This document shows positions 26,532 through 34,350 of a DNA stretch of 64,000 bases, in pieces. Position 1 is the stretch's first letter. Each line of letters begins with the position of its first letter. The notes under the pieces are model-generated. The model did not search any database. It saw only the letters and a list, made by a program, of their open reading frames with translations, and was not told the origin of the DNA. The DNA is taken from the NCBI RefSeq assembly GCF_000430825.1, contig NZ_AUMT01000003.1, forward strand, positions 124,001-188,000, read 5' to 3'. Made by a program: the position numbers and the translations under genes. The stretch is from Chryseobacterium daeguense DSM 19388. GTDB lineage: Bacteria; Bacteroidota; Bacteroidia; Flavobacteriales; Weeksellaceae.

Positions 26532-28473
26532 TAATTTATTTTTAAATAGACTTCTTATTTACACGAATGAAGGCAAAGTTGCTTATGATGAAACATTTCA
26601 TAAAGGCGTAAATATTATTAGAGGAGAGAATAGTAGCGGTAAATCTACAATAACTCATTTTATATTTTTTGTTTTAGGTGGTAGTTTTAATGATTTCGTT
26701 CCAGAAGCTAGAAAATGTCAAAGTGTTTACGCTGAAGTCGAAATGAACGGAGCGATTTTTACTATAAAAAGGAACATCGAAATTAATGAAAAAACTAATA
26801 AAGTTAACTCTCAAATCGCTCTAAACTTCTTTTGGGGAAATTTGGAAGAAAGTTTAAATCCGCCAATTGACAGACACTGGCAAAAATTTGAATTTAATAC
26901 ATTAGCCAATAAAAAAAGTTTTTCAAATGTAATATTTGACAACCTTGATATTCCAATTGTAAAAGGAGATAGTAATATTACTTTTCATCAAATTTTAAGA
27001 TTGCTTTATATTGATCAAGATTCGCCGACAAGTTCTTTATTTTATTATGAACAATTTGACAGCCAATTGACAAGAGAAACCGTTTCGGACTTATTGTTAG
27101 GGGTCTATAATCAGGAATTGTATGATAGCAAAAAAAGATTAGACGTTGCTTCAAAAGAGCTTGATAATGTTAAAAGTGAAATAAAAATAACAAAACAATT
27201 CTTCTCAAATGATTTTTTTTTAAATACTGAGCATTTAAAAACTACAATTGAAAACAAGCAAAAGGAAATATTTGATATTGAAGAAAAAATAATAAACATA
27301 CGAAATAAGAAAATTGAAATTGAGTATGATGACAAATCAAAACTTGAATTTCAAAAATTATCAGAATTGTCAATCAGTCAGAGAAGTAAAGTTTTAAGTT
27401 TAGAGGAAAATATTAAAAGTTTAACTTACGAAATTGAAGATTCAACTTATTTTATTGAGACCTTAAAAGATAAGGTAAAGGCTTTGAAAAATTCAATTCA
27501 AACACGTAGTTTTTTAGGAACATTTCCGCTTGAATACTGTCCAGAATGTTTAACTAAAATCAGTCTTCACGAAAATCATTCTAGTTGTAAACTTTGTAAA
27601 GAAAATGTCGACGAAAGTTTTGGAGTTGTGCAAGCAAGACGAATGGAACAAGAAATAAGTTTCCAGATAAATGAATCTAACGTTTTACTTGAACGAAATA
27701 AACGAATTTTATTAGAAGCCACGACGAAATATAATTCAGAAAGAATTAAATTAAATCAGCTACAAAGCCAAGTAAACATTGCTCTGAAAGATGTAAAATC
27801 CTACAAAGAAGAAGAACTGGATCAACTATATACAGCTAAAGGTTTCATAGATGGTGAAATATTACAATTTAGAACACTTTTGGAGCAAGCAGAGTTGTAT
27901 GAAAAACTATTGGCGAAAAAAGAAGAGCTTGATAAAGAAGTTAAAAAGCTTAACAATTATATCCATTTTACAAATCAAAAACAGCAAAAACTAAAAGAAA
28001 CTATTCTATTACAAATCAAAAAAGAAGGTATCTACTTATTAAGCAACGATTTAGAACGGCAGGACGAATTCAAAAACGCTAATGACTTCTATATAGATTT
28101 TTCAAACAATCTTGTGTATTTGACGAGTAAAAATTCTGAACTTGCAAAAGAATATCATAAGTTTTCTGCCAGTTCAAATTTCTATTTAAAGGTATCTGGA
28201 AGATTCGCAATATTCCTTGCTTCATTAACTGTTGAGGATATGCGCTATCCTAGATTTATTTTTGCTGACAATATGGAAGACAAAGGAATTGAAATAAAAA
28301 GAGCCCAAAACTTACAGAAAATACTTATCGATAGGGTAACTCAATTTGACACAAATTCTTATCAGATGATTTATACAACTTCATTTATTTCGGACAATTT
28401 AAGAAACAGTCCTTATTGTGTTGGTGACTTCTACACATTAGAAAAGCCAAGTTTAAAAAACATAAAGAAATAA
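26521..28473 (+). CDS. SMC/Rad50-like ATPase of an ABC-3C-like defence system
   Basis: A 650-residue ATPase. The Walker A loop GENSSGKST is at about 35-43, in a Rad50-like N-terminal lobe. Long coiled coils (about 190-330 and 380-530) flank a central zinc-hook-like motif with two Cys pairs, CPEC and CKLC (about 340-358). The C-terminal lobe has SGRFAIFLASL as the likely signature helix region, then RFIFADNMED as a Walker B-like strand. Family members act as DNA- or damage-sensing ATPases that control an associated effector. It is the last gene of the operon and is followed by a terminator. Confidence 0.8.
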   Translation: MMHNNLFLNRLLIYTNEGKVAYDETFHKGVNIIRGENSSGKSTITHFIFFVLGGSFNDFVPEARKCQSVYAEVEMNGAIFTIKRNIEINEKTNKVNSQIALNFFWGNLEESLNPPIDRHWQKFEFNTLANKKSFSNVIFDNLDIPIVKGDSNITFHQILRLLYIDQDSPTSSLFYYEQFDSQLTRETVSDLLLGVYNQELYDSKKRLDVASKELDNVKSEIKITKQFFSNDFFLNTEHLKTTIENKQKEIFDIEEKIINIRNKKIEIEYDDKSKLEFQKLSELSISQRSKVLSLEENIKSLTYEIEDSTYFIETLKDKVKALKNSIQTRSFLGTFPLEYCPECLTKISLHENHSSCKLCKENVDESFGVVQARRMEQEISFQINESNVLLERNKRILLEATTKYNSERIKLNQLQSQVNIALKDVKSYKEEELDQLYTAKGFIDGEILQFRTLLEQAELYEKLLAKKEELDKEVKKLNNYIHFTNQKQQKLKETILLQIKKEGIYLLSNDLERQDEFKNANDFYIDFSNNLVYLTSKNSELAKEYHKFSASSNFYLKVSGRFAIFLASLTVEDMRYPRFIFADNMEDKGIEIKRAQNLQKILIDRVTQFDTNSYQMIYTTSFISDNLRNSPYCVGDFYTLEKPSLKNIKK

Positions 28474-28507
28474 TAGCAGGTGAAGTTGTAGCCATATCCT
28501 GTTAAAA

Positions 28508-28548
28508 AACAGTCTCGTTTGCGATGAACTAATCGAGGTTGTTTTTTT
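28508..28548 (+). terminator. Terminator of the ABC-3C-like operon
   Basis: AACAGTCTCG at 28508-28517 pairs with CGAGGTTGTT at 28534-28543 (two G-T pairs), followed by a T-run. It lies 34 bases after the ATPase stop codon. Confidence 0.65.
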
Positions 28549-28626
28549 AGATTAGTTGGTTATGAGAAAATTGAAAACTTTTTTGAGCACATAGAAAGAT
28601 ATTTGTTAGGACTAAAATTTAATTTT

Positions 28627-29477
28627 TCAAAAGACACTATTTACTTTAGAAAACCATTCATTCAAATCCTTAAAACCCTTATACAATAAAGAACAATCTT
28701 CCACATTTTTATACTTTTTTCTGATACTTTCTTTGGTGGTTTCCCAATTTGGGTCATTGTCTAAGAAAAGTGAAATCTTATCATATCCTTTCAAATTTTC
28801 TTCAACTAAGAAAAGCATCGCCGTAGAATTAAGAATCAGATAATCCGAAGTTGAATTTTCTTTCTTTTCCAAATTCCTGAAAGTCATATAATCGAAAAAC
28901 CCTTCAAAAACTATCACCTCACGGTTAACATTAGGATCATTTTTCATCAATGTAACATCTTTTTTGCCCAAACATATTTTAGAATATTTATTTCGGATTT
29001 CAATACCTCCTGAATTATTGAAAAATCCAATGCCGAAATATTTTTTTCCGTTCAGTTCGTAGTAAATCTCTTTAATCAAATTTCTTTGTTCAAAAACCTT
29101 TCTGGATTTTAAATATTGGATTAATGCCGGATGTTTGATTTCGCTTACCTTGAGAATCTGATAATTCTTGCTTTGGTCGATTTCTTCAATCTCAAGATTT
29201 TCTTGAATCGAAAAATCAAATTTTTCAAGATATTTCAAAGCATCGGAGACAGAACATCGATTCATTTGCTGAACAATCGAAATCACGTCATAACTTTTCC
29301 CTGTTCCAAAATCAAACGCTTTATTTTTGACAAAATCAACCGAAAAACTCGGTATTTTTTCTTCCCTGTCGAGCGCAAAGTAAAATGCAGTTTTCCGATC
29401 TCTTTAACAGGAAAAAGGCTGAACGATTCCAAAACTGTTCTTATATTCACTTTTTCTTTTACTTCTTCACAATTCAT
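28627..29477 (-). pseudogene. Toprim/CHC2-like primase, broken by a one-base frameshift
   Basis: Read from the ATG at 29477 the frame gives MNCEEVKEKVNIRTVLESFSLFPVKE, then leaves the expected sequence near 29400. Shifting frame restores DRKTAFYFALDREEKIPSFS and, on to the stop, the 28627-29286 frame, giving about 283 residues in total. The downstream half has Toprim motifs VFEGFFDYMTF (catalytic Glu) and SLFLDNDPNW. The N-terminal CHC2-like fold lacks the usual zinc ligands. The family is a primase-like protein of Bacteroidota mobile elements. One deleted base in GTTAAAGAGATCGG explains the break. An alternative is internal translation of the 219-residue C-terminal part or a sequencing error. 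Confidence 0.75.
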
Positions 29478-29513
29478 TTTTTTTCTTTTTTGAAGCAAAT
29501 TTTTTATCCACAT

Positions 29514-29522
29514 TTTCCTTTT
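29514..29522 (+). other. DnaA box
   Basis: TTATCCACA, a perfect match to the DnaA-box consensus, upstream of the primase start and next to the iteron array. Confidence 0.55.
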
Positions 29523-29612
29523 TAATAAAAAAAAGACTTTAAAATTACTTTTAATATACTTTTAATGAGGCATTGTATCCTCTTATAGTAAAGGTTTTGA
29601 GGCACTTTTTCG

Positions 29613-29906
29613 GTGAGCGCAATTCCGAATTCCAGTGAGCGCAATTCCGAAAGTAGAGTGACCGCAATTCCGAAAAAACAACAGTTTTCGGGTGAGTGCA
29701 ATTCCGAATTCAACTTTCTGTTTTCATTCATTTTTAATACTATACTTGTAGTTATCCACATTTTTTTATGGTTATCCATATTATTAGTGGGTTTTGAATT
29801 TTGGAGTGAGCGGAATTCCGAAATATCACTCAAAATTTTCTGGATTTTAAGATTTCCTTAACTTCAGTGACCGCAATTCCGAATTCCGGGTGAGCGCAAT
29901 TCCGAA
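29613..29906. repeat. Iteron array, probable replication origin
   Basis: Seven direct copies of a 17-base repeat with consensus GTGAGCGCAATTCCGAA start at 29613, 29635, 29658, 29692, 29806, 29867 and 29890. Spacings of 22-23 bases recur, so many copies face the same side of the helix. Variants differ at one or two positions in the GTGA(G/C)(C/T)G(C/G) half. DnaA-box sequences lie between repeats 4 and 5 (TTATCCACA at 29752-29760 and TTATCCATA at 29772-29780). The array abuts the stop codon of the initiator gene. This is the arrangement of an iteron-type plasmid or ICE origin. Confidence 0.85.
29752..29780 (+). other. DnaA boxes within the iteron origin
   Basis: TTATCCACA at 29752-29760 is a perfect DnaA box; TTATCCATA at 29772-29780 differs at one base. 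Both lie in the AT-rich gap between iterons 4 and 5, where strand opening would be expected. Confidence 0.6.
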
Positions 29907-29907
29907 T

Positions 29908-31038
29908 TCAAATAATTATCGGATAACCATTTGGTAATAATTCTCCCGTTTTTGTACGCCGATAAATTTGTATGAGATGTTCCTGAATTTCATTCAGAAA
30001 TAATTTCCCTTGAAATTCCGTAGATTTAATTTCTTTCAATCGAGCCGTTCGGATAAATTCTTTGAATGCCTTTTCTATCAAAACTCTGGTTTGTGGAACG
30101 TTTCTGTATTGATGGGAAAACTGGAGCATTTCATTTTCGTGCAGACCATATCTTTTTCTGATGTAACTTAATCTTTGGCCAATTTTTTCCCTATGTTCAA
30201 GATACGCTTCGCTTGATTCCAGTTGTTCTCTTGTGTTTCGAGATAAATTGTTGTCCAAAATGGTTTTGGTTAAATAAGGAATAATAAAGATTGAATCGCC
30301 TCTGTACTTGTAATTGAAGGAAAGCGTATTAAATCTATTCAAACTGATTCTTGCAGGTTTTAAAAATTTGAAACAAAAATCCTTGGAAGTTTTATACTTC
30401 AATCCAAATTTCTTGTTCAGTGTTGAGAGTTTTAAAACGGCTCCGTTTTCAGGTAGCTTTGCAAGCCAGATAGCGAAAATAATATGCTTATTGTTTCTGA
30501 TATTGTACACCAAATTGTACAAAACGTAATTGTATTCCGGGATGACCATTAGTTTCTTAAGCCAATAACTGCTGATTAAAAACGTGGTGTAACCTCTCTG
30601 GTCATAACTAGGTATAGAAATTAGTCCACCAAAAGTTTTGATTTCCTTGCCTTTGGAATTAGTGGATTTGTACCAGCTCATTTTGAACTTCGTAAGAAAT
30701 TCGTAAGCATCTACCACTTGCTTAGTAGAACCGCTTGGTGAAATTTTGCTGTTCCTGATTTTTAAGGAAGCGAAAATATTGTTCTCGGTTTCAAACTCCT
30801 CATCAAACAAGGAGAGTTGTTTAGGTCGGTCTTCCGGACGAAATTGCTCATTGCTGATGGTAGAAACAATATTAAATATCACCCTAAGAGCATTGATGGG
30901 AATATCCGCAGCCTCGTGACCTTCGAAAATAAAATCGTCCACGAAATGGTTTCCCAACCGAATTCTTTCAGGATTTACTTCATTATTATTTTCAAAATTC
31001 TTGCGGATCAACCGTAAATCCTTTTCCGGTACAGCCAT
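29908..31038 (-). CDS. Replication initiation protein (RepB/Rep_3-like)
   Basis: A 376-residue initiator-like protein encoded directly beside the iterons. The middle and C-terminal parts have the alternating helix and beta-wing texture of two winged-helix domains (LPENGAVLKLSTLNKKFGLKYK; FNTLSFNYKYRGDSIFIIPY). Residues 74-78 are QLSLF, an exact beta-clamp-binding pentapeptide, which would help load the replisome at the origin. The gene ends one base before the last iteron. The family assignment rests on the iterons and the general layout, since the sequence is divergent; initiation at this origin is the most likely role. Confidence 0.75.
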   Translation of the reverse strand: MAVPEKDLRLIRKNFENNNEVNPERIRLGNHFVDDFIFEGHEAADIPINALRVIFNIVSTISNEQFRPEDRPKQLSLFDEEFETENNIFASLKIRNSKISPSGSTKQVVDAYEFLTKFKMSWYKSTNSKGKEIKTFGGLISIPSYDQRGYTTFLISSYWLKKLMVIPEYNYVLYNLVYNIRNNKHIIFAIWLAKLPENGAVLKLSTLNKKFGLKYKTSKDFCFKFLKPARISLNRFNTLSFNYKYRGDSIFIIPYLTKTILDNNLSRNTREQLESSEAYLEHREKIGQRLSYIRKRYGLHENEMLQFSHQYRNVPQTRVLIEKAFKEFIRTARLKEIKSTEFQGKLFLNEIQEHLIQIYRRTKTGELLPNGYPIII

Positions 31039-31120
31039 AATAATGCTTCAATTTGGTTTAAAATTTCAATCTTTATTTTCCTTCCTTATATCCTGAATTG
31101 ATTAAAATCGATTTGTAATT

Positions 31121-31327
31121 TTATATCAACTTGATTTTCTCGCTTTCGAGCGTTTTAGTACCGTCCGCAATACTGTAATATTTGTAAATATTAATTCCTT
31201 CACCTTGAAAGACCCTTTTCTCGACTTTACCGAAATTTGGGATCTTCACTTTTTGAATTCCTTTGTATTCGGCAAGCATTCCGTTGATGGTTACTTTTTG
31301 ACCGGGTTTTAAATCTGATATTTTCAT
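31121..31327 (-). CDS. Small hypothetical protein near the initiator gene
   Basis: A 68-residue protein, MKISDLKPGQKVTINGMLAE at the start. The pattern of short strands (KVTINGMLAEYKGIQKVKI) looks like a small SH3-like or OB-like barrel. No signal peptide or membrane segment. It lies 82 bases before the initiator gene and 46 bases after the 250-residue gene on the same strand. Function unknown. Confidence 0.6.
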   Translation of the reverse strand: MKISDLKPGQKVTINGMLAEYKGIQKVKIPNFGKVEKRVFQGEGINIYKYYSIADGTKTLESEKIKLI

Positions 31328-31373
31328 AATTTAAATTTTTAGTGTGTTCTTATCCTAGACATTTGCCTAGGTT

Positions 31374-32126
31374 TCAAAGGTTGCCGTTTTGGGATTTTGG
31401 ACGCTTTATATACGGAATGGATTGAAGTGAAAGTTGATGGCTTTCCGTTTGACCTTTCATAAAAGGTAACGTACTTTTCAATGAAGATTTCCAATTGGTA
31501 ATAGGTCTATCAGAACTATTTTTCCATCCATTCTTTTTCCAATTCTCATATTTCGATTGTATCTCAGAATCTAACTCAGGCTCGTAAATTTTTAATGTTT
31601 CCGCATACGTCATAAATTCTTCCAAAGACGGAATATTTTCATCGTTCCCTTTTTGATTTGTTAGTTGTGGTTGTGAGGATTGTTTTGTTTGCGATAAATA
31701 GCTTTCAATTTCCTGATCATTGGTGTTTTCAGAAAAATTTTGAACGGGACGATCTGTAAGTAATGAAACTCCGGATTCTACTGTTTTTTGAATAGATTCC
31801 TCCTTTCCAATTTCTTCTTTACTCACCATTTCTTGGTCAGCAATTTGTGAAGGATAATCTCCTCTTAATTTGTACTTACACGGAAGTCCGCTTTTTGCTT
31901 CATACTCAATTAATCCTAAATTCCGGAGTTTTTCTTTAGTAGATTTTACCGTTTTTCGAGTGACTCCTAATTCTATGCTTATGACAACATCAGAAATTTG
32001 AAGATCACAAGAGTCATTGTCAGAACCAATTTTCAGCAGGTATAGGTACATTGAAATTCCCGTTGTTCCAATTGATGTTTTTTGGTTAAAATCCCAAAAC
32101 CGCTGCATTAATTCAAGGTAATGCAT
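31374..32126 (-). CDS. Winged-helix DNA-binding protein of the mobile element
   Basis: A 250-residue protein. The first 90 residues form a winged helix-turn-helix (SDVVISIELGVTRKTVKSTKEKLRNLGLIEYEAKSG is the recognition region) like those of replisome-organiser or plasmid replication proteins. The centre (about 95-165) is low complexity, rich in Ser, Gln and Glu, and a conserved C-terminal patch has YENWKKNGWKNSSDRPITNW, resembling DnaD-like or phage replication protein tails. It is two bases from the DUF3853 gene, in one operon. A regulatory or replication-accessory role is inferred. Confidence 0.65.
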   Translation of the reverse strand: MHYLELMQRFWDFNQKTSIGTTGISMYLYLLKIGSDNDSCDLQISDVVISIELGVTRKTVKSTKEKLRNLGLIEYEAKSGLPCKYKLRGDYPSQIADQEMVSKEEIGKEESIQKTVESGVSLLTDRPVQNFSENTNDQEIESYLSQTKQSSQPQLTNQKGNDENIPSLEEFMTYAETLKIYEPELDSEIQSKYENWKKNGWKNSSDRPITNWKSSLKSTLPFMKGQTESHQLSLQSIPYIKRPKSQNGNL

Positions 32127-32128
32127 AT

Positions 32129-32380
32129 TTATTTTTGCGCGAAAAGCGCTAATGCCTTTTCTTTATCAATGATGATAATGTTTCCGTTTTGAATGATGGC
32201 ATCATCCAACAGTCCTGAAGATTTTATTTCCGAGGCTTTCGAAATAGAACATCCCAGCATTTTTGCCAGACCTTTCAATCCAAATTCATATTTTTTTTCC
32301 GAATTAATTTTTTTGGAAACCTCCAAAAATTCTTCAACAGTTAGTCGCCATATCGGAGTTTTGGGATCGATATTCTTCAT
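32129..32380 (-). CDS. DUF3853-family small DNA-binding protein
   Basis: An 83-residue protein, MKNIDPKTPIWRLTVEEFLE, with a helix-turn-helix-like centre GLKGLAKMLGCSISKASEIK followed by a short beta-wing ending in IIIIDKEKALALFAQK. The arrangement fits the DUF3853 family of Bacteroidota mobile elements, which look like excisionase-type or MerR-like DNA binders. It lies between two putative replication/regulation genes with gaps of 2 and 6 bases. Function unknown, probably regulatory. Confidence 0.68.
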   Translation of the reverse strand: MKNIDPKTPIWRLTVEEFLEVSKKINSEKKYEFGLKGLAKMLGCSISKASEIKSSGLLDDAIIQNGNIIIIDKEKALALFAQK

Positions 32381-32386
32381 CTGTTC

Positions 32387-32950
32387 TTAATTTAGAGATT
32401 TTTTCAATTCAGAGATCCAATTCCTCGCAGCAGCCTGCCAGCATTTCATTGGTTTCTCATTACTCAATTTCCAGTTTTTAGATCGATAAAAAGAGAAAAA
32501 ACGATCTGCTTCTGAAGATGGGAAATCCCGTTCAGAAAAATATAACTCAACTTCATTAAACACCGGAATTAAAAACCGAATCTCATCTTGCGGTAAAAAT
32601 TTTTGATTTTGAGATATTATTTTTTCACTTACTTTTTCAATGTCAAAATCAACGATCTCGATCAAGCTTCCTTTGTATGAGTTATAACTTGGTGAATACC
32701 GTATAAATCCTGCGCGATAAAGTTCTCTGATGCACTTATGGTAAGTAGCGATTGACCTGATCTTACTTAACTTCATCACATCTTCCCGGCTAATCCGAAA
32801 AGGATTCTGAAACCGGTTCAAACTCCAGAACTGGATAAGTGAAACATACATACTGATATGAGAGGGATACAATCGATCATCTTCAATAACACGCTCAAAA
32901 AAGCCGATGATATTTTTATTATTCTTCATAAGTTCTGTTTTACTAATCAA
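32387..32950 (-). CDS. Helix-turn-helix protein of the element replication/regulation module
   Basis: A 187-residue protein with a winged-helix-like N-terminal half (FRISREDVMKLSKIRSIATYHKCIRELYRAGFIRY is the recognition region) and a C-terminal patch with DRFFSFYRSKNWKLSNEKPMKCWQAAARNW. That patch is like the one in the 250-residue protein downstream (WKKNGWKN..RPITNWK), hinting that both belong to one plasmid-replication accessory family. It overlaps the excisionase-like gene upstream by 4 bp. No biochemical role is known. Confidence 0.65.
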   Translation of the reverse strand: MISKTELMKNNKNIIGFFERVIEDDRLYPSHISMYVSLIQFWSLNRFQNPFRISREDVMKLSKIRSIATYHKCIRELYRAGFIRYSPSYNSYKGSLIEIVDFDIEKVSEKIISQNQKFLPQDEIRFLIPVFNEVELYFSERDFPSSEADRFFSFYRSKNWKLSNEKPMKCWQAAARNWISELKKSLN

Positions 32951-33210
32951 TTTTTAACTTCCGTCAGTAATTTCTGGATGTCTTTATGATTGTAATACAG
33001 CGTCCCACCTATCTTACTGTAAGATAAAGTTCCGTTGATCCTCAGATTTTGCAAGGTTCCCGAAGAAATATTAAGCAGTTTCTTAACCTCGGAGGTTCGA
33101 AGCCATAATTTTTGTTCTGTCGTCTTACCCTTGAGTAATATTTCAATGCCTTCCAATAGTTCAATTTTGAATTGCTGAAGGTCTTCTTTGGTGATAATGG
33201 ATATTGCCAT
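32947..33210 (-). CDS. Excisionase-like helix-turn-helix protein
   Basis: An 87-residue protein. Its second half is a MerR/excisionase-type winged helix: LWLRTSEVKKLLNISSGTLQNLRINGTLSYSKIGGTLYY. The N-terminal half is a short coiled coil. The family includes Xis proteins and small regulators that bend DNA in integrative elements. It is the first gene of the minus-strand block and has a strong inverted repeat 43 bases upstream. With an RteC gene next door, a role in excision control, as for the xis genes of CTnDOT, is plausible but inferred. Confidence 0.75.
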   Translation of the reverse strand: MAISIITKEDLQQFKIELLEGIEILLKGKTTEQKLWLRTSEVKKLLNISSGTLQNLRINGTLSYSKIGGTLYYNHKDIQKLLTEVKN

Positions 33211-33252
33211 AATTTCGATATTATTTTGTTTGACAAATTTTCGAAATCACGG

Positions 33253-33296
33253 AAAATATCTTTCGGTAGTTTCTCGGTACTACCGAAAGATATTTT
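33253..33296. promoter_or_regulatory. 18-bp perfect inverted repeat upstream of the excisionase-like gene
   Basis: Bases 33253-33270 (ending in TTTCGGTAGT) are the exact reverse complement of 33279-33296 (starting with ACTACCGAAA), with an 8-base loop. The element lies in the promoter region of the excisionase-like gene. The half-site is repeated near 33419-33447. It could be a regulator-binding site, possibly for RteC, or a transcript hairpin. Confidence 0.5.
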
Positions 33297-33418
33297 TTGA
33301 TAAAAAGCTTTACTCAATATTGTCCAGAAAGAGATGCTTTGGAACAAATTGATATCATTTAGATGAATTTAAACCTTAATTATCTAAATGAATTATATGA
33401 TTCTTTACATTTAGGTAC

Positions 33419-33447
33419 TTTTCGGTATTTTGTCGTACTACCGAAAA
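33419..33447. repeat. Second CGGTA-type inverted repeat at the end of rteC
   Basis: TTTTCGGTA at 33419-33427 pairs with TACCGAAAA at 33439-33447. ACTACCGAAA is shared with the repeat at 33279-33288. It lies 12 bases after the end of the RteC gene, without a T-run, so it is more likely a binding site than a terminator. Confidence 0.4.
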
Positions 33448-33458
33448 TGAAAAAGACA

Positions 33459-34304
33459 TTAAATGTCCAAGTCATCGAGATGTTGATTAAGATTTTGTTG
33501 AAGTAAATTTAGAAATTTAGATCTTTCAATTTTTCTAATTCTTATTTCGCCTAAAGTCTTGTGGTAGTTCCCTAAACTAATGTCAAAAGATTTTTCTGCC
33601 CATCTGAAAATTTCAGATAGATCAGTGTGACCAGCGTTAAAACAATTACTAAGATGTAAAGCATATAGCAACTCAGTTAAAGCTACTTTCGAAGCGGACC
33701 ATATTAAAGGTGATAAAATTTTACTGCTACTGTTGTTTTCACAAAGATTTTCAATTGACTCTTTTAAATATTGATCAAATAGCTGATTGGCGATAAATCT
33801 TGCTATAATTTGATCATGGGATGTCGTAAAAGTCGTATCGAAATTATAAAAACCATAAGATAACTTCATTTTTAAATCGTAAGAATTTCTTACAAATATT
33901 TTATGGTCGAGGTAAGTAGCTTCTCTTCGATAATAGCTGTAAAATTCTGAATGTTCAGTATGGAAATTTTTAAGCTTTTCTTGCTCAGTCTCATAGTATT
34001 CCTTGATTATTTTACTGCCTCCGTTAGGTTTGTGAGTTTCAACATCAAGGATTGTAGAGTAATAAATAAATTTTGAAATAAACTGAGGTTTTATTTTCTT
34101 GAAAAAATGTATTTCTTGAGCAATTGTTTCAAAATGATGAGGTGAAATCATTTCTTTTACTTTTCGGACTGCATCATCAATTAGAATTAAAGATTTTTCC
34201 GCGAGTTTGACGACGTCATTATTTTCGTTGTAAATTTTATTAATTTCTAATTCTAACTCATCATATAATTGAGTAATTTCTCTAAAAATAGTATTTGTTA
34301 CCAT
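33459..34304 (-). CDS. rteC: RteC family regulator of element excision
   Basis: A 281-residue protein matching RteC. The conserved core is visible: FETIAQEIHFFKKIKPQFIS, then IYYSTILDVETHKPNG, FHTEHSEFYSYYRREATYLD, and FTTSHDQIIARFIANQLFDQYL. In the Bacteroides element CTnDOT, RteC activates the excision operon by binding an inverted repeat upstream of it. Here the excisionase-like gene lies directly downstream, with matching inverted repeats between them. The presence of this gene marks the neighbourhood as an integrative conjugative or mobilisable element. No RteA/RteB pair is seen in the window. Confidence 0.87.
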   Translation of the reverse strand: MVTNTIFREITQLYDELELEINKIYNENNDVVKLAEKSLILIDDAVRKVKEMISPHHFETIAQEIHFFKKIKPQFISKFIYYSTILDVETHKPNGGSKIIKEYYETEQEKLKNFHTEHSEFYSYYRREATYLDHKIFVRNSYDLKMKLSYGFYNFDTTFTTSHDQIIARFIANQLFDQYLKESIENLCENNSSSKILSPLIWSASKVALTELLYALHLSNCFNAGHTDLSEIFRWAEKSFDISLGNYHKTLGEIRIRKIERSKFLNLLQQNLNQHLDDLDI

Positions 34305-34350
34305 GTCCTTTTTTTAGAAATTTACAAAAAAACGTTTATTGGAGCTATAT

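Noticed and set aside
29613..29861. Open frame across the iterons
   Set aside because: It is an accidental reading of the repeats and has no start signal, homology pattern or neighbours to support it.
29613..29906. CRISPR-like repeat array
   Set aside because: The 17-base repeats are too short and unevenly spaced (22 to 114 bases), with DnaA boxes and an initiator gene adjacent; this is an iteron origin.
31353..31371. Short CCTAG/CTAGG inverted repeat between two element genes
   Set aside because: Only five pairs with no T-run; too weak to call a terminator or operator.
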